From positions 558,001-622,000 of the forward strand of contig NZ_CANMUW010000001.1 of NCBI RefSeq assembly GCF_947501225.1: 64,000 nt of DNA, read 5' to 3'. The position numbers and the translations under genes are program-made. Under the pieces are notes generated by a model. It was not told where the DNA came from. It did no database searches and worked only from the letters and a program-made list of their open reading frames with translations. Shown here one piece after another: positions 36,448-46,191 of the stretch; position 1 is the first letter of the stretch, and each line of letters opens with the position of its first letter. Origin of the DNA: an uncultured Shewanella sp. (lineage in GTDB: Bacteria; Pseudomonadota; Gammaproteobacteria; Enterobacterales; Shewanellaceae).

Positions 36448-38805
36448 ATGACACAAGAGCGTGAAGCGCGAATCGAACTACCCGTACTGCCACTGAGAGA
36501 TGTGGTGGTCTATCCCCATATGGTAATTCCGTTATTCGTCGGACGGGAAAAATCTATTCGTTGCCTTGAAACGGCAATGGAGCAAGATAAGCAGATTATT
36601 TTAGTAGCTCAGCGAGATGCTGAACTTGATGACCCAAGCAGTGATGACATTTTTGAGGTGGGGACCGTCGCCTCTATCTTACAGTTATTGAAGTTGCCAG
36701 ACGGTACTGTAAAGGTGTTAGTCGAGGGGGGACAACGTGCCCGAATCGAAAAGTATACCAGTGAAACCTCATATTTCGTCGCTACGGCGCAGTATCTGGA
36801 ATCAGAACCTATGCCTGAAAAGGAAGAGGAGGTGCTGGTTCGCAGCGCGATAGGGCAATTTGAAGGTTACATTAAGCTCAACAAGAAGATTCCGCCGGAG
36901 GTATTGACCTCTTTGTCGGGTATCGACGAAGCGCCACGCTTAGCCGACACTATGGCTGCTCATATGCCACTTAAGCTCGAAGATAAACAATCTGTGCTCG
37001 AGATGGTAGATGTAGCCGAACGACTCGAATACCTGATGGCGATGATGGAGTCAGAGATCGATCTTCTTCAGGTTGAGAAGCGCATCCGCTCTCGCGTCAA
37101 GAAGCAGATGGAAAAGAGCCAGCGTGAGTATTATCTCAACGAGCAGATGAAGGCGATTCAGAAAGAGTTGGGCGATATCGATGAGTCTCACGACGAATTT
37201 GAAAGCTTAGCGAAGAAGATTGATGAAGCTAAAATGCCGGAGGAAGCCAAAGATAAGGCGACTGCTGAACTGAATAAGCTGAAGATGATGTCACCTATGT
37301 CGGCCGAGGCAACAGTTGTTCGTAGCTATGTCGATTGGATGATCTCGGTGCCCTGGCGCCAGCGTTCGAAAATTAAGCGTGACCTGGCGAAGGCGCAAGA
37401 TGTGCTTGATACCGATCATTTCGGACTGGAGAAGGTCAAGGAGCGCATCCTCGAGTATCTGGCGGTCCAGAGTCGTGTTAAGCAGCTCAAAGGACCTATC
37501 TTATGCTTAGTGGGCCCACCGGGTGTAGGTAAGACCTCCCTCGGTCAGTCCATCGCCAAGGCGACCGGACGCAAATATGTTCGTGTTGCCTTAGGTGGCG
37601 TACGCGATGAAGCGGAGATCCGAGGACACCGTCGTACCTATATCGGTTCTATGCCGGGCAAAGTCATTCAGAAGATGTCTAAAGTCGGTGTAAAGAACCC
37701 GCTATTTTTGCTCGATGAGATCGATAAGATGAGCAGCGATATGCGTGGTGACCCGGCTTCGGCACTGCTCGAAGTGCTCGATCCAGAACAAAACTCCTCT
37801 TTCAGTGACCATTATCTGGAGGTCGATTACGACCTGTCTGATGTAATGTTTGTCGCAACATCAAACTCGATGAACATTCCGGGTCCGCTGCTGGATCGTA
37901 TGGAAGTCATTCGTCTATCGGGTTACACGGAAGATGAGAAGCTCAATATCGCTAAGCAGCATCTGCTGCCGAAGCAGATCGAGAGAAACGGGCTGAAAGC
38001 CAAAGAGGTGACGGTTGACGATAGCGCTATTATCGGCATTATCCGTTACTACACACGCGAAGCGGGTGTGCGTGCATTGGAGCGCGAACTGTCTAAGATC
38101 TGCCGTAAGGTGGTTAAGCAGATCCTCCTCGATAAGAGTGTGAAGCATGTCGATGTGAATCAGGACAACCTCAAGTCTTTCCTCGGGGTACAGCGATGTG
38201 ATTACGGCAAAGCCGAGTCGAATAACCAGATTGGTCAGGTAACCGGACTTGCCTGGACTGAAGTGGGCGGTGATCTCCTGACCATAGAAGCAACTTCCGT
38301 TGCGGGTAAGGGAAAACTGACCTATACCGGCTCACTCGGTGATGTGATGCAGGAATCGATTCAGGCCGCAATGACTGTGGTCCGTGCCCGCGCCGAACAG
38401 CTGGGAATCAACCCTGACTTCTACGAAAAGCGTGATATTCACGTTCACGTGCCGGAAGGTGCTACGCCTAAAGATGGACCTTCTGCCGGCGCCGCAATGT
38501 GCACGGCGTTAGTATCGAGTCTGACGGGCAACCCTGTACGGGCCGATGTGGCGATGACGGGGGAAATTACTTTACGTGGTGAGGTACTTCCAATCGGTGG
38601 GCTGAAGGAGAAATTACTGGCTGCACACCGTGGTGGCACTAAAGTCGTATTGATTCCAAAGGAAAATGAACGAGATTTGGAAGAGATCCCGGCAAATGTT
38701 GTTGCCGATTTGAAGATTCATCCGGTACGTTGGGTAGACGAAGTGCTTAAATTGGCGTTGGAACGACCAGTTGAAGGCTTCGAAGTTGTCGAAAGTATGG
38801 GCTAA
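36448..38805 (+). CDS. lon: ATP-dependent protease La (Lon)
   Basis: The 785-residue protein has the N-terminal substrate-binding LON domain ([22 protein letters not shown]), the AAA+ module with Walker [10 protein letters not shown] and Walker B FLLDEIDK, and the C-terminal protease domain with catalytic Ser in PKDGPSAG and Lys in [10 protein letters not shown]. It degrades misfolded and regulatory proteins. The upstream region carries a heat-shock-like promoter. Confidence 0.97.
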   Translation: MTQEREARIELPVLPLRDVVVYPHMVIPLFVGREKSIRCLETAMEQDKQIILVAQRDAELDDPSSDDIFEVGTVASILQLLKLPDGTVKVLVEGGQRARIEKYTSETSYFVATAQYLESEPMPEKEEEVLVRSAIGQFEGYIKLNKKIPPEVLTSLSGIDEAPRLADTMAAHMPLKLEDKQSVLEMVDVAERLEYLMAMMESEIDLLQVEKRIRSRVKKQMEKSQREYYLNEQMKAIQKELGDIDESHDEFESLAKKIDEAKMPEEAKDKATAELNKLKMMSPMSAEATVVRSYVDWMISVPWRQRSKIKRDLAKAQDVLDTDHFGLEKVKERILEYLAVQSRVKQLKGPILCLVGPPGVGKTSLGQSIAKATGRKYVRVALGGVRDEAEIRGHRRTYIGSMPGKVIQKMSKVGVKNPLFLLDEIDKMSSDMRGDPASALLEVLDPEQNSSFSDHYLEVDYDLSDVMFVATSNSMNIPGPLLDRMEVIRLSGYTEDEKLNIAKQHLLPKQIERNGLKAKEVTVDDSAIIGIIRYYTREAGVRALERELSKICRKVVKQILLDKSVKHVDVNQDNLKSFLGVQRCDYGKAESNNQIGQVTGLAWTEVGGDLLTIEATSVAGKGKLTYTGSLGDVMQESIQAAMTVVRARAEQLGINPDFYEKRDIHVHVPEGATPKDGPSAGAAMCTALVSSLTGNPVRADVAMTGEITLRGEVLPIGGLKEKLLAAHRGGTKVVLIPKENERDLEEIPANVVADLKIHPVRWVDEVLKLALERPVEGFEVVESMG

Positions 38806-39064
38806 CGCAAGAAAATGCAGGATTGCATTAAAAAAAATGCAAAAAGGGGCTTTTTAAAGTCTCTACCTGTGGTAGCCTAGGTCCGTGGATAGCTCAAGCC
38901 TCTCAAGCCCTTATGGCAACTGGTTTTGAGCTAAATCCAATTTTATTTATTTGCTTTTCCTATAGATCTTGAACTTTAGATTCAAGCTTGTTATAAAAGC
39001 CTCCGCAGACCGCTCCAGAGAAGGATTTGGTTGCGGCGCAAAAAATTACATTCAAGGGGATGAC

Positions 39065-39337
39065 ATGAACAAATCTGAACTAATCGAGAAAATCGCTTCT
39101 GGTGCTGACATTTCTAAAGCCGCTGCAGGCCGTGCATTGGATTCTTTCATTGGCGCTGTAACTGACGGCTTAAAAGAAGGCGATAAGATTTCTCTTGTTG
39201 GTTTTGGTACTTTCGAAGTGCGTCAACGCGCTGAGCGTACTGGTCGCAACCCACAAACGGGTAAAGAGATCAAAATTGCAGCAGCTAACATTCCTGCATT
39301 CAAAGCAGGTAAAGCTCTGAAAGACGCTGTAAACTAA
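39065..39337 (+). CDS. hupB: DNA-binding protein HU-beta
   Basis: The 90-residue nucleoid protein matches HU-beta end to end, including the DNA-contact arm [10 protein letters not shown]. The ATG at 39065 has AAGGGG upstream; an in-frame upstream ATG at 38969 would add residues not found in HU. Its place between lon and ppiD is the same as in E. coli. Confidence 0.97.
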   Translation: MNKSELIEKIASGADISKAAAGRALDSFIGAVTDGLKEGDKISLVGFGTFEVRQRAERTGRNPQTGKEIKIAAANIPAFKAGKALKDAVN

Positions 39338-39394
39338 ATCAGTTTTACCGCCCTTTGTAAGGCTTTTAGCTTTCATAAAGAGCTTCGTAATGAC

Positions 39395-39421
39395 AAGCAC
39401 TGCTTTGGCGGTGCTTTTTAC
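39395..39421 (+). terminator. Terminator after hupB
   Basis: AAGCACTGC and GCGGTGCTT form a 9-bp stem with one wobble and a 4-base loop, followed by TTTTT. Confidence 0.8.
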
Positions 39422-39482
39422 GAAAAATGAGACAAGCTAGGCACTTAGCAACACATATATGCTAACCAGCTAAAGTTTACGA

Positions 39483-39517
39483 AAAGGCGCATCTCCAAAA
39501 GTGATGCGCCTTTTTAT
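39483..39517 (+). terminator. Second terminator-like hairpin upstream of ppiD
   Basis: AAAGGCGCATC and GATGCGCCTTT form an 11-bp perfect stem with a 9-base loop and a T-run. It is the second intrinsic terminator in the hupB-ppiD spacer, only 29 bases before the ppiD start. Confidence 0.8.
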
Positions 39518-39545
39518 TTATTAATCGCAACGAGCGAGATATCAG

Positions 39546-41411
39546 ATGTTAGAAAAGATTCGCGAAGGCTCACAGGGCGTGATTGCAAAAAGCATTCTGG
39601 TTCTGGTAATACTTTCCTTTGCATTTACTGGCGTGAGTAGTTACCTGGGTTCATCTACCGAGGCAGCCGCTGCCGTCGTCAATGGTGAAGAGATCAGTGA
39701 ATCAGCCTTAGAGCAAGCCTATCAGAATGAACGTGCTCGATTAGAGCAGCAGTTAGGCGAGATGTTTGCAGCATTGTCGGCTGATGAACAGTATCTATCG
39801 AGTGTAAAGCAAAGCGTTTTAGAACGCCTTGTTGCCGAAAAACTATTGGACCAGACTGCAGCTGAACTAGGTCTTCGTGTATCTGATGCGCAGATCAAAA
39901 ATGCCATCATGACAGAGCCTGCATTCCAGACCGATGGTCAATTCGATAATGACAGATATCAAGCTATCTTACGTCAGCTGGGCTATCAGGCGACATCATT
40001 CAAAAACATGATGCGCACAGACATGACCCGCCGTCAGCTGGTCGCTTCTTTAGTTGGTTCTGAGTTTGTTCTTCCCGGTGAAGCAAGCTACCTTGCTGAT
40101 ATTCAAGGCCAGACCCGTGATATCCGTTATCATGTTGTCGATGCAACCCCTTTCATAGCCTCTGCCGATGTAACAGATGAGCAGGCAAAGTCATATTATG
40201 ATGCTAACCTGGCCCAGTTTATGAGTCCGGAAACTGTTAGCCTCGAATATATCGAGCTTAATGCTAAAAATATGGCTGACAATGTCACTGTGTCAGATGC
40301 TGAAGCGCAAGCCTATTATGATGAGAACAAGCTACAGTACCTCAAGGCTGAGAAACGTTTAGCGGCACATATCTTAGTTAGCTTGGGCGATGATGACTCT
40401 GCTGCCAAGGCGAAAGCCGACGCTATCTACGCTAAGCTACAAGCGGGAGAAGATTTCGCCGAGTTAGCCAAGGCTGAATCTGAAGATACCTTCAGTGGTG
40501 AACAGGGTGGTCAACTGGATTGGTTTGAACAGGGCGTGATGGAACCGGCGTTTGACGATGTACTTTACTCTCTGTCTGAGGGTGCCTACTCTGACGTTGT
40601 TAAGACCAGCTTCGGTTATCACATCATCAAGTTACTGGGCGTTCAGCCAGGTGCTGAAGCGCCGTTTGAAGATGTGAAGGATAAGATTATTGCCCAGCTT
40701 AAAGAGAAGCAGGCCATAGATCAGTACTTCGGTCTGCATCAGACTCTTGCCGATGTGACCTATGAAGTCCCTGACACACTCAGTGAAGCGGCGCAGGAGT
40801 TAGGTGTCGAAGTTAAGTCTACCCCTGTATTTTCCAGAAACAGTGCACCGGCACCTTTCGATAATCCTGAGGTCCTGAAGGCAGCATTCTCGGCCAGCGT
40901 ATTACTGGATGGTATGAACAGTGATGTGATTGAGATTGAATCTAACCATGCGATGGTTGTTCGTATTAAGTCTCATACGGCTGCAGGTACGGTTGAGTTC
41001 AGCAAGGTCAAGTCGGCTATCGTTGAGCGTCTGCAACAGGAGCAGGCAAATGAGGTCGCCAGAGCTAAGGCTCAGGAGCTGATGACATCATTCAACTCTG
41101 ACTCTGCTGGCGCAGACTTTATCACTAAGGTTAAATTGGGTCGTTTCGATCAGGAGATCGATGGTGCTATCGTTGGCAAGGCTTTCCAGATGGCTCAGCC
41201 GAGTACGACTCCGGTTGTTGACACCGTAGCGCTGGCTTCCGGTTATGCCGTAGTTGTGCTGGATAAGGTTAATGCGGCCGAAGCTATCGATGACAACATG
41301 CTGAACTCTTTGAAACAGAGATTAAGCGCTCAATATAGCGAAGGTGACTACAGAGCCGTTATCGCAACACTGAAAGCCAATGGTGAAGTGCTTTACTCAT
41401 CGGCGCAATAA
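39546..41411 (+). CDS. ppiD: Periplasmic folding chaperone PpiD (SurA-like, parvulin domain)
   Basis: The 621-residue protein has one N-terminal membrane anchor (residues about 13-35), a SurA-like chaperone region, a central parvulin domain (AAHILVSLGDDD ... DTFSGEQGGQLDWFEQG ... SFGYHIIKLLGV, residues about 275-375) and a C-terminal chaperone region. It is tethered to the periplasmic face and helps outer membrane protein folding, which matters for the MtrB and MtrE barrels here. Confidence 0.95.
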   Translation: MLEKIREGSQGVIAKSILVLVILSFAFTGVSSYLGSSTEAAAAVVNGEEISESALEQAYQNERARLEQQLGEMFAALSADEQYLSSVKQSVLERLVAEKLLDQTAAELGLRVSDAQIKNAIMTEPAFQTDGQFDNDRYQAILRQLGYQATSFKNMMRTDMTRRQLVASLVGSEFVLPGEASYLADIQGQTRDIRYHVVDATPFIASADVTDEQAKSYYDANLAQFMSPETVSLEYIELNAKNMADNVTVSDAEAQAYYDENKLQYLKAEKRLAAHILVSLGDDDSAAKAKADAIYAKLQAGEDFAELAKAESEDTFSGEQGGQLDWFEQGVMEPAFDDVLYSLSEGAYSDVVKTSFGYHIIKLLGVQPGAEAPFEDVKDKIIAQLKEKQAIDQYFGLHQTLADVTYEVPDTLSEAAQELGVEVKSTPVFSRNSAPAPFDNPEVLKAAFSASVLLDGMNSDVIEIESNHAMVVRIKSHTAAGTVEFSKVKSAIVERLQQEQANEVARAKAQELMTSFNSDSAGADFITKVKLGRFDQEIDGAIVGKAFQMAQPSTTPVVDTVALASGYAVVVLDKVNAAEAIDDNMLNSLKQRLSAQYSEGDYRAVIATLKANGEVLYSSAQ

Positions 41412-41434
41412 CGAACATTCGTTCATTCAGTGAT

Positions 41435-41463
41435 AAAAGGCCAGCATCTGCTGGCTTTTTTTA
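41435..41463 (+). terminator. Terminator after ppiD
   Basis: AAGGCCAGCA and TGCTGGCTTT form the stem with a short loop, followed by TTTTT. Confidence 0.88.
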
Positions 41464-41744
41464 TGTCTGCGAATCATTCAATGGTGAAGCTGGAGAGGTT
41501 AATTTATGAATTTACCGTATGCGTTAAAGCAGAAAGGCTTCTGAGTTTGGCTCTCTTGTCGTTTTCTCGCGATAGTGACTTAGCAGATAGCATAATACTC
41601 TTCGGCCCTACTCGGGACGAAGTGGCGGTGCTAATTGTCCATAGAGCGTTAGTCTAACGAATATGGTATAGGTGCAGCTGACTCGTTGACTGCTTGAGAG
41701 CTAACTGGAGGGGTAAAGGTGGTGAAACCAGAGTAGGGGAGTAT

Positions 41745-41775
41745 CAATGCAATATATCTTTGATATATTGCATTG
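41745..41775. repeat. 31-bp perfect inverted repeat beside the molbindin gene
   Basis: Fourteen-base arms (CAATGCAATATATC and its exact complement) flank a 3-base TTT centre. The repeat lies 19 bases past the stop of the molbindin gene and has no U-run on the minus strand, so it is not a standard terminator. Confidence 0.8.
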
Positions 41776-41793
41776 TAGTGCGTTATGTCGTGA

Positions 41794-42003
41794 TTAATCC
41801 ACTGCTACCATAACATTGCTGGCTTTGATCACTGCATATGCACTGCCGCCAACCTTGAGGCCGAGTTGTTCGCAAGAAGCTTTAGTCACTACTGAAGTGA
41901 TCTCAACACCTGGAGCGAGTTCGATAACCACTTCGTTGTTCACTGAGCCCTCTTCAATCGCTTTAACGGTACCATTGAGTGAATTACGTGCACTGATTTT
42001 CAT
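41794..42003 (-). CDS. Molbindin: single Mop/TOBE-domain molybdate-binding protein
   Basis: The 69-residue protein is a single Mop domain (MKISARNSLNGTVKAIEEGSVN ... VVTKASCEQLGLKVGGSAYAVIKASNVMVAVD). Such proteins assemble into hexamers that bind molybdate or tungstate, probably for storage or buffering in the cytoplasm. No modABC or cofactor gene is adjacent. It is monocistronic, behind the fabV terminator. Confidence 0.88.
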   Translation of the reverse strand: MKISARNSLNGTVKAIEEGSVNNEVVIELAPGVEITSVVTKASCEQLGLKVGGSAYAVIKASNVMVAVD

Positions 42004-42076
42004 TTTAGTTTCCTCTACTATTAAGTTGGCTCAAGTGTAGTTGAATATATGAGGGTGATGGAGTCTTAAATAAAAA

Positions 42077-42109
42077 AAATGCGCCACTTTTAGAAGTGAC
42101 GCACATTTA
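42077..42109 (-). terminator. Terminator after fabV
   Basis: AATGCGCCACTT and AAGTGACGCACATT form an imperfect stem around TTAG, followed on the minus strand by a run of eight T. Confidence 0.85.
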
Positions 42110-42155
42110 GAAAATATTCTTTAATAACAGGTGATTAAAAAATAATTAAAGGGAT

Positions 42156-43358
42156 TTAAAACTGCTCAACGTCGAAGTTAACTTCGGGATTGACATCGGC
42201 TTCGTAGTCGACGCCTTCGATACCAAAACCAAACAGCCTTAAGAACTCATCCTTATATTCACGATAGTCGGTTAACTCAGCTAAGTTTTCCGTGGTTACC
42301 GAAGGCCACAGATCACGACAATGTTGCTGGATCTCTTCACGGAGCTCCCAATCGTCGAGGCGCAGACGATTAGCCTCATCTACCTGAGGAGCCTGCCCAT
42401 CTTCACGGTATAAGCGTTCAGCGAACATACGGTTGATCTGCTCCATACAGCCTTCATGTAAGCCCTCTTCACGCATCTTCTTAAAGACCATGGCGATATA
42501 CAGAGGCATAACCGGAATTGCCGAGCTTGCCTGAGTCACTACGCTCTTAAGTACGGCGACATTGGCGCTGCCGCCACTTGCCGATAGTTTCTCATCAAGC
42601 GCTTTTGCTGCGCGGTCCAGGTCCATCTTGGCTTTGCCTAATGCGCCATTCCAGTAGATTGGCCAGGTGAGTTCGGTTCCGATATAGCTGTAGGCGACGG
42701 TCTTACACCCATCGGCGAGAACGCCGGCTTCAGAAAGCGCGTCTAACCAAAGCTCCCAATCTTCACCACCCATAACTGTGACAGTATCTTTTATCTCCTG
42801 CTCGGTAGCAGGTTCAACGCTGGTTTCGATGATCAGGTCTTTATTGGTATCGACAGCAGTTGCAGTATATGTTTCGCCGATAGGCTTAAGAGATGAACGG
42901 ATCAGCTCACCCGAATCAGGCATCTTACGAACCGGTGAGGCAAGAGAGTAGACCACCATATCGATCTGGCCTAAATCTGCTTTGATCAGGTCGATCGTTT
43001 TTTGCTTAGCTTCATGGCTGAATGCATCACCATTGATACTCTTAGAGTAAAGACCTTCGGCTTTTGCAAACTTATCGAATGCCGCTGAGTTGTACCAGCC
43101 AGCCGTGCCCGGTTTCTTCTCAGTCCCGGGCTTTTCAAAAAATACACCCAGAGTCGCAGCGCCACTACCGAATGCGGCAGCGATCCGTGAAGATAGACCA
43201 TATCCACTAGAAGAACCGATAACTAATACTTTTTTCGGGCCGTTAGTGAGTACACCTTTAGCTTTAGTGGTATTGATCTGTTCGAGTACATTAGCTTCAC
43301 AACCAACAGGATGAGTGGTGGTACAGATAAAGCCACGTGTTTTAGGTTTGATTATCAT
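42156..43358 (-). CDS. fabV: Trans-2-enoyl-ACP/CoA reductase FabV
   Basis: The 400-residue NADH-dependent enoyl reductase completes the last step of fatty acid elongation. It shows the cofactor motif [15 protein letters not shown] (residues about 44-58) and the Y235-x8-K244 active site ([10 protein letters not shown]) typical of FabV rather than FabI. It is a single gene ahead of the sap operon on the same strand. Confidence 0.96.
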   Translation of the reverse strand: MIIKPKTRGFICTTTHPVGCEANVLEQINTTKAKGVLTNGPKKVLVIGSSSGYGLSSRIAAAFGSGAATLGVFFEKPGTEKKPGTAGWYNSAAFDKFAKAEGLYSKSINGDAFSHEAKQKTIDLIKADLGQIDMVVYSLASPVRKMPDSGELIRSSLKPIGETYTATAVDTNKDLIIETSVEPATEQEIKDTVTVMGGEDWELWLDALSEAGVLADGCKTVAYSYIGTELTWPIYWNGALGKAKMDLDRAAKALDEKLSASGGSANVAVLKSVVTQASSAIPVMPLYIAMVFKKMREEGLHEGCMEQINRMFAERLYREDGQAPQVDEANRLRLDDWELREEIQQHCRDLWPSVTTENLAELTDYREYKDEFLRLFGFGIEGVDYEADVNPEVNFDVEQF

Positions 43359-43509
43359 TTTTCTGCTTCTCTTAAAAAAGTGTCGATAGGATAATTAATC
43401 AAAAGTGAAATGGCACTTATTTTTCGCAAATTTTGATAAATTATCCAGTGGTTGGAGCAGTTCAACGACTCAATGTTGAGCTCCCCGGAGGGGGCTATGC
43501 CGACTAAGA

Positions 43510-44295
43510 TTAACGTTTCGGGTTTAGCAGCGCCTGCTCCTGAATTAACCTCTGGGTATATTCATGTCGGGGAGAGTTAAACAAGTTTTCTGTTGTGGCT
43601 TTCTCAACCATCTGCCCCTTGTGTAAAACCATAATTTTGTCACTGAAGTGGCGAATAATATTGAGGTTATGGGAGACAAAAATATAGGAGAGTCCCATCT
43701 CTTTTTGTAGCTTCAGCAGTAAGTTCAGGATCTGGGAGCGAACCGATAGATCCAGTGCCGTTAAGGCTTCATCGGCGATGATGATCTTGGGGTTTAGCAT
43801 CAAGGCTCGCGCAACGGCTACCCGCTGTTTCATCCCTTCAGAGATCATATGCGGATAGAATTCGGCATGTTCCGGGAGTAATCCCACCTTGCGTAATCTG
43901 TCTACTACCTGTTCTTTTCTCTGTTTCTCATCGAGATCGGTATTGAACTTTAATGGTTCATCGAGGAGTTCACCGATAGTCAATCTGGGGTTGAGAGACG
44001 TATTTGGATCCTGAAAAATCATCCTTATCAGTTTACATCTCTGTTTCAGATTCCGGGTCTCCAGCGCGTCACCTTCGAAGTAGATCTCACCGCCGGTTCG
44101 GGTCTCGGCGCCTACGAGAATTCGGGCCAGTGTACTCTTGCCCGAGCCGGCCTCTCCGACAATCGCCAGAGTCTCACCCTTGTTGAGCTCAAATGAGACT
44201 GGCTCCAGAGCCTGATTATAGTTGCGTCTGAACCGCTTGTAGCCGGTAAAGAAGCGCTTACTGAGGTTTTTAACTTGTAGTAGTGGCGTCGTCAT
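43510..44295 (-). CDS. sapF: SapF, ATPase of the peptide ABC transporter
   Basis: The 261-residue ATPase has Walker A GEAGSGKST, the Q-loop (IFQDPNTSLNP), a degenerate signature ISEGMKQRV, Walker B IIIADEAL and the switch H in SHNL. The ATG at 44295 has AAGAG upstream and overlaps the sapD end by 26 bases. It is the last gene of sapABCDF. The Sap system is associated with antimicrobial peptide resistance and, in E. coli, putrescine export. Confidence 0.93.
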   Translation of the reverse strand: MTTPLLQVKNLSKRFFTGYKRFRRNYNQALEPVSFELNKGETLAIVGEAGSGKSTLARILVGAETRTGGEIYFEGDALETRNLKQRCKLIRMIFQDPNTSLNPRLTIGELLDEPLKFNTDLDEKQRKEQVVDRLRKVGLLPEHAEFYPHMISEGMKQRVAVARALMLNPKIIIADEALTALDLSVRSQILNLLLKLQKEMGLSYIFVSHNLNIIRHFSDKIMVLHKGQMVEKATTENLFNSPRHEYTQRLIQEQALLNPKR

Positions 44296-45283
44296 TACAT
44301 GGCTCTTCATGGTATGGAAAATGGCAGGCAAAATAGCGATTCTTCTTGTGGCACAAATTAGGCTGGCCGACACACCTTCTCTGCGCCTGCGGGCAGCGGG
44401 GGCCCAGGCGGCAACCAATCGGCAGGTGTTGCAGTGCAGGTGCCGAGCCTGGTAAGGTTTTCATCATAGACTTATGCTCCACATCTCCGGAATAGTCCGG
44501 AATATTGTCGAGCAGGGCCTTGGTGTATGGATGATAGGGTTGGCTGATAATTTCGGCCGTCGGCCCCGACTCCATTATTTGACCGCAATACATGACAGAT
44601 AGCTGGTCGCACCAAATGGATAGGGTCTCCAGCTCATGACTGATAAGCAGTATCGATACATTCTGCAGCTGATTGAGCTTTCTTAACAGCCTGAAAATTT
44701 GAGCCTGAGTATGAACCTCCATTGAGTTGGTGGGTTCATCGGCGATAAGCAGTCTGGGCTGGTTAGCCACCGCGATTGCAATCATCACCTTCTGGCATTC
44801 GCCCTCTGAAAGTTCCCATGCATAACTGGTCATCACCTTCTGGGTATCTTTGATGCCAACCTTGTGTAGCCATTTCTCTGCCGTACGCCTCTTATCTTTT
44901 GCCCGCTGCCAAAACAGTAGTTTCTTGTTTTCCGGCATGGCTTCGATAAGTTGGTCACCCACCACAATGACAGGGTCCAGACTGCTGGATGGATCTTGAA
45001 ATATCATGGCAATTTCACTGCCCATAAGATTTCGTCTCTCCTTGGAACTCATATCCATCAGGTTATGGCCATCCCACATCATACGATCGGCTGTTATACA
45101 CCAATTGTGCCCGGGGATCCCCAAAATGGCTCTCGCTAGCAAACTTCGCCCGGAGCCTGACTCCCCTACTAAGCCGTGTATTTCGGCGGGGTTAATCGTC
45201 AGGCTGACCCTTTCCAGAGCCTTGACACGCCCATGGGGGGTGTCGAGTTCGATAGTTAGGTTACGAATATCAAGTAGTGGCAT
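44270..45283 (-). CDS. sapD: SapD, ATPase of the peptide ABC transporter, with altered Walker A
   Basis: The 337-residue ATPase aligns along its length with E. coli SapD, including the C-terminal cysteine-rich segment (PIGCRLGPRCPQAQRRC). Its Walker A reads GESGSGRS, with Arg46 in place of the catalytic Lys (codon CGA). The signature is LSEGECQKV, Walker B LLIADEPTN and the switch ISHE are intact. Loss of the Walker A Lys usually reduces nucleotide binding or hydrolysis, so the pair SapD/SapF may work with one main ATP site. It begins 17 bases after the sapC stop. Confidence 0.92.
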   Translation of the reverse strand: MPLLDIRNLTIELDTPHGRVKALERVSLTINPAEIHGLVGESGSGRSLLARAILGIPGHNWCITADRMMWDGHNLMDMSSKERRNLMGSEIAMIFQDPSSSLDPVIVVGDQLIEAMPENKKLLFWQRAKDKRRTAEKWLHKVGIKDTQKVMTSYAWELSEGECQKVMIAIAVANQPRLLIADEPTNSMEVHTQAQIFRLLRKLNQLQNVSILLISHELETLSIWCDQLSVMYCGQIMESGPTAEIISQPYHPYTKALLDNIPDYSGDVEHKSMMKTLPGSAPALQHLPIGCRLGPRCPQAQRRCVGQPNLCHKKNRYFACHFPYHEEPCNDDATTTS

Positions 45284-45300
45284 AGCAGTAATATTTACGC

Positions 45301-46191
45301 TTAGTTATTGATAGGCGAAAGCGCCGATCTCAAGCCGTCGCCGACTAAGTTAATTGCAAGAACACTGCACAAAATGGCAATGCCTGGAATCGTTACCGTC
45401 CATGGGGCTGTTAATAGGTTATCCATCCCCTGTGACACCATTGCCCCCCATTCGGGGCTGGGAGCCTGTGCACCTAAGTTTAAAAAGCCCAGTGCAGCGA
45501 TATCCAGAATCGCGGCCGATATGCCCAGTGTGGTCTGAATGATCACTGTGTCCCAGACATTAGGCATAATAACATACCAGAAGATCTGAAACGGATTAGC
45601 ACCATCGAGCTTCGCCGCCGTGACATACTCCTTTTGTAACTCCTCATGAACCGCTTGATGAATGGCGCGTACAAACTGAGGTGTCAGGGCGATTCCGACC
45701 GCCCAGAATACATTATCCAGGCCCGGTCCCATCACAGCGACAACGAGAATCGCCATCAACAGTGACGGAATAGAGAGGAGGGCATCCAAAAGGTGGCTTA
45801 AGATACTGGATTTCAGGCCTTTCATCATTCCAGATACTGCGCCGATAATGAAGCCCAGCGTCAATGCTGTCATCACTATTCCCAACGCCATACCGAAGGT
45901 CAGGTGCGCGCCATGTAACAGACGGCTGAAGATATCTCTTCCCAGATCATCGGTTCCGAGGAAATGTTCGACGGTGCCGGCCGGATCCCAGGATGGCGCG
46001 AGCAGCAGAGCATGGGGATCTTGCTGTTCCGGCGCATATGGGGCAATGAAAGGGCCAAATATTGAGAGTAACAATATGCCGATAACGGCCCATAACCCTG
46101 CAAATGCAAAAGGGTTATCGGAAAAAGAGTGCCAGATCTTCATCATCGGAGATGGAATATCATCTTCCTGGTAGATCTTAATTTGTGGCAT
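45301..46191 (-). CDS. sapC: SapC, permease of the peptide ABC transporter
   Basis: The 296-residue membrane protein is the same length as E. coli SapC and belongs to the OppC/DppC type, with an N-terminal OppC_N segment, LGTDDLGRDIFSRLLHGA and the EAA-like loop (AAKLDGANPFQIFWYVIMPN). It overlaps sapB by 14 bases. Confidence 0.94.
   Translation of the reverse strand: MPQIKIYQEDDIPSPMMKIWHSFSDNPFAFAGLWAVIGILLLSIFGPFIAPYAPEQQDPHALLLAPSWDPAGTVEHFLGTDDLGRDIFSRLLHGAHLTFGMALGIVMTALTLGFIIGAVSGMMKGLKSSILSHLLDALLSIPSLLMAILVVAVMGPGLDNVFWAVGIALTPQFVRAIHQAVHEELQKEYVTAAKLDGANPFQIFWYVIMPNVWDTVIIQTTLGISAAILDIAALGFLNLGAQAPSPEWGAMVSQGMDNLLTAPWTVTIPGIAILCSVLAINLVGDGLRSALSPINN

Larger units (their letters stand above)
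41412..41793. other. Spacer between ppiD and the molbindin gene
   Basis: These 382 bases contain the ppiD terminator at 41435 and a long perfect inverted repeat at 41745-41775. A 75-codon frame (41430-41657) spans the terminator and has no recognisable family, so I do not call it. Confidence 0.55.

Noticed and set aside
41430..41657. 75-codon plus-strand frame after ppiD
   Set aside because: It runs through the ppiD terminator hairpin and shows no family resemblance.
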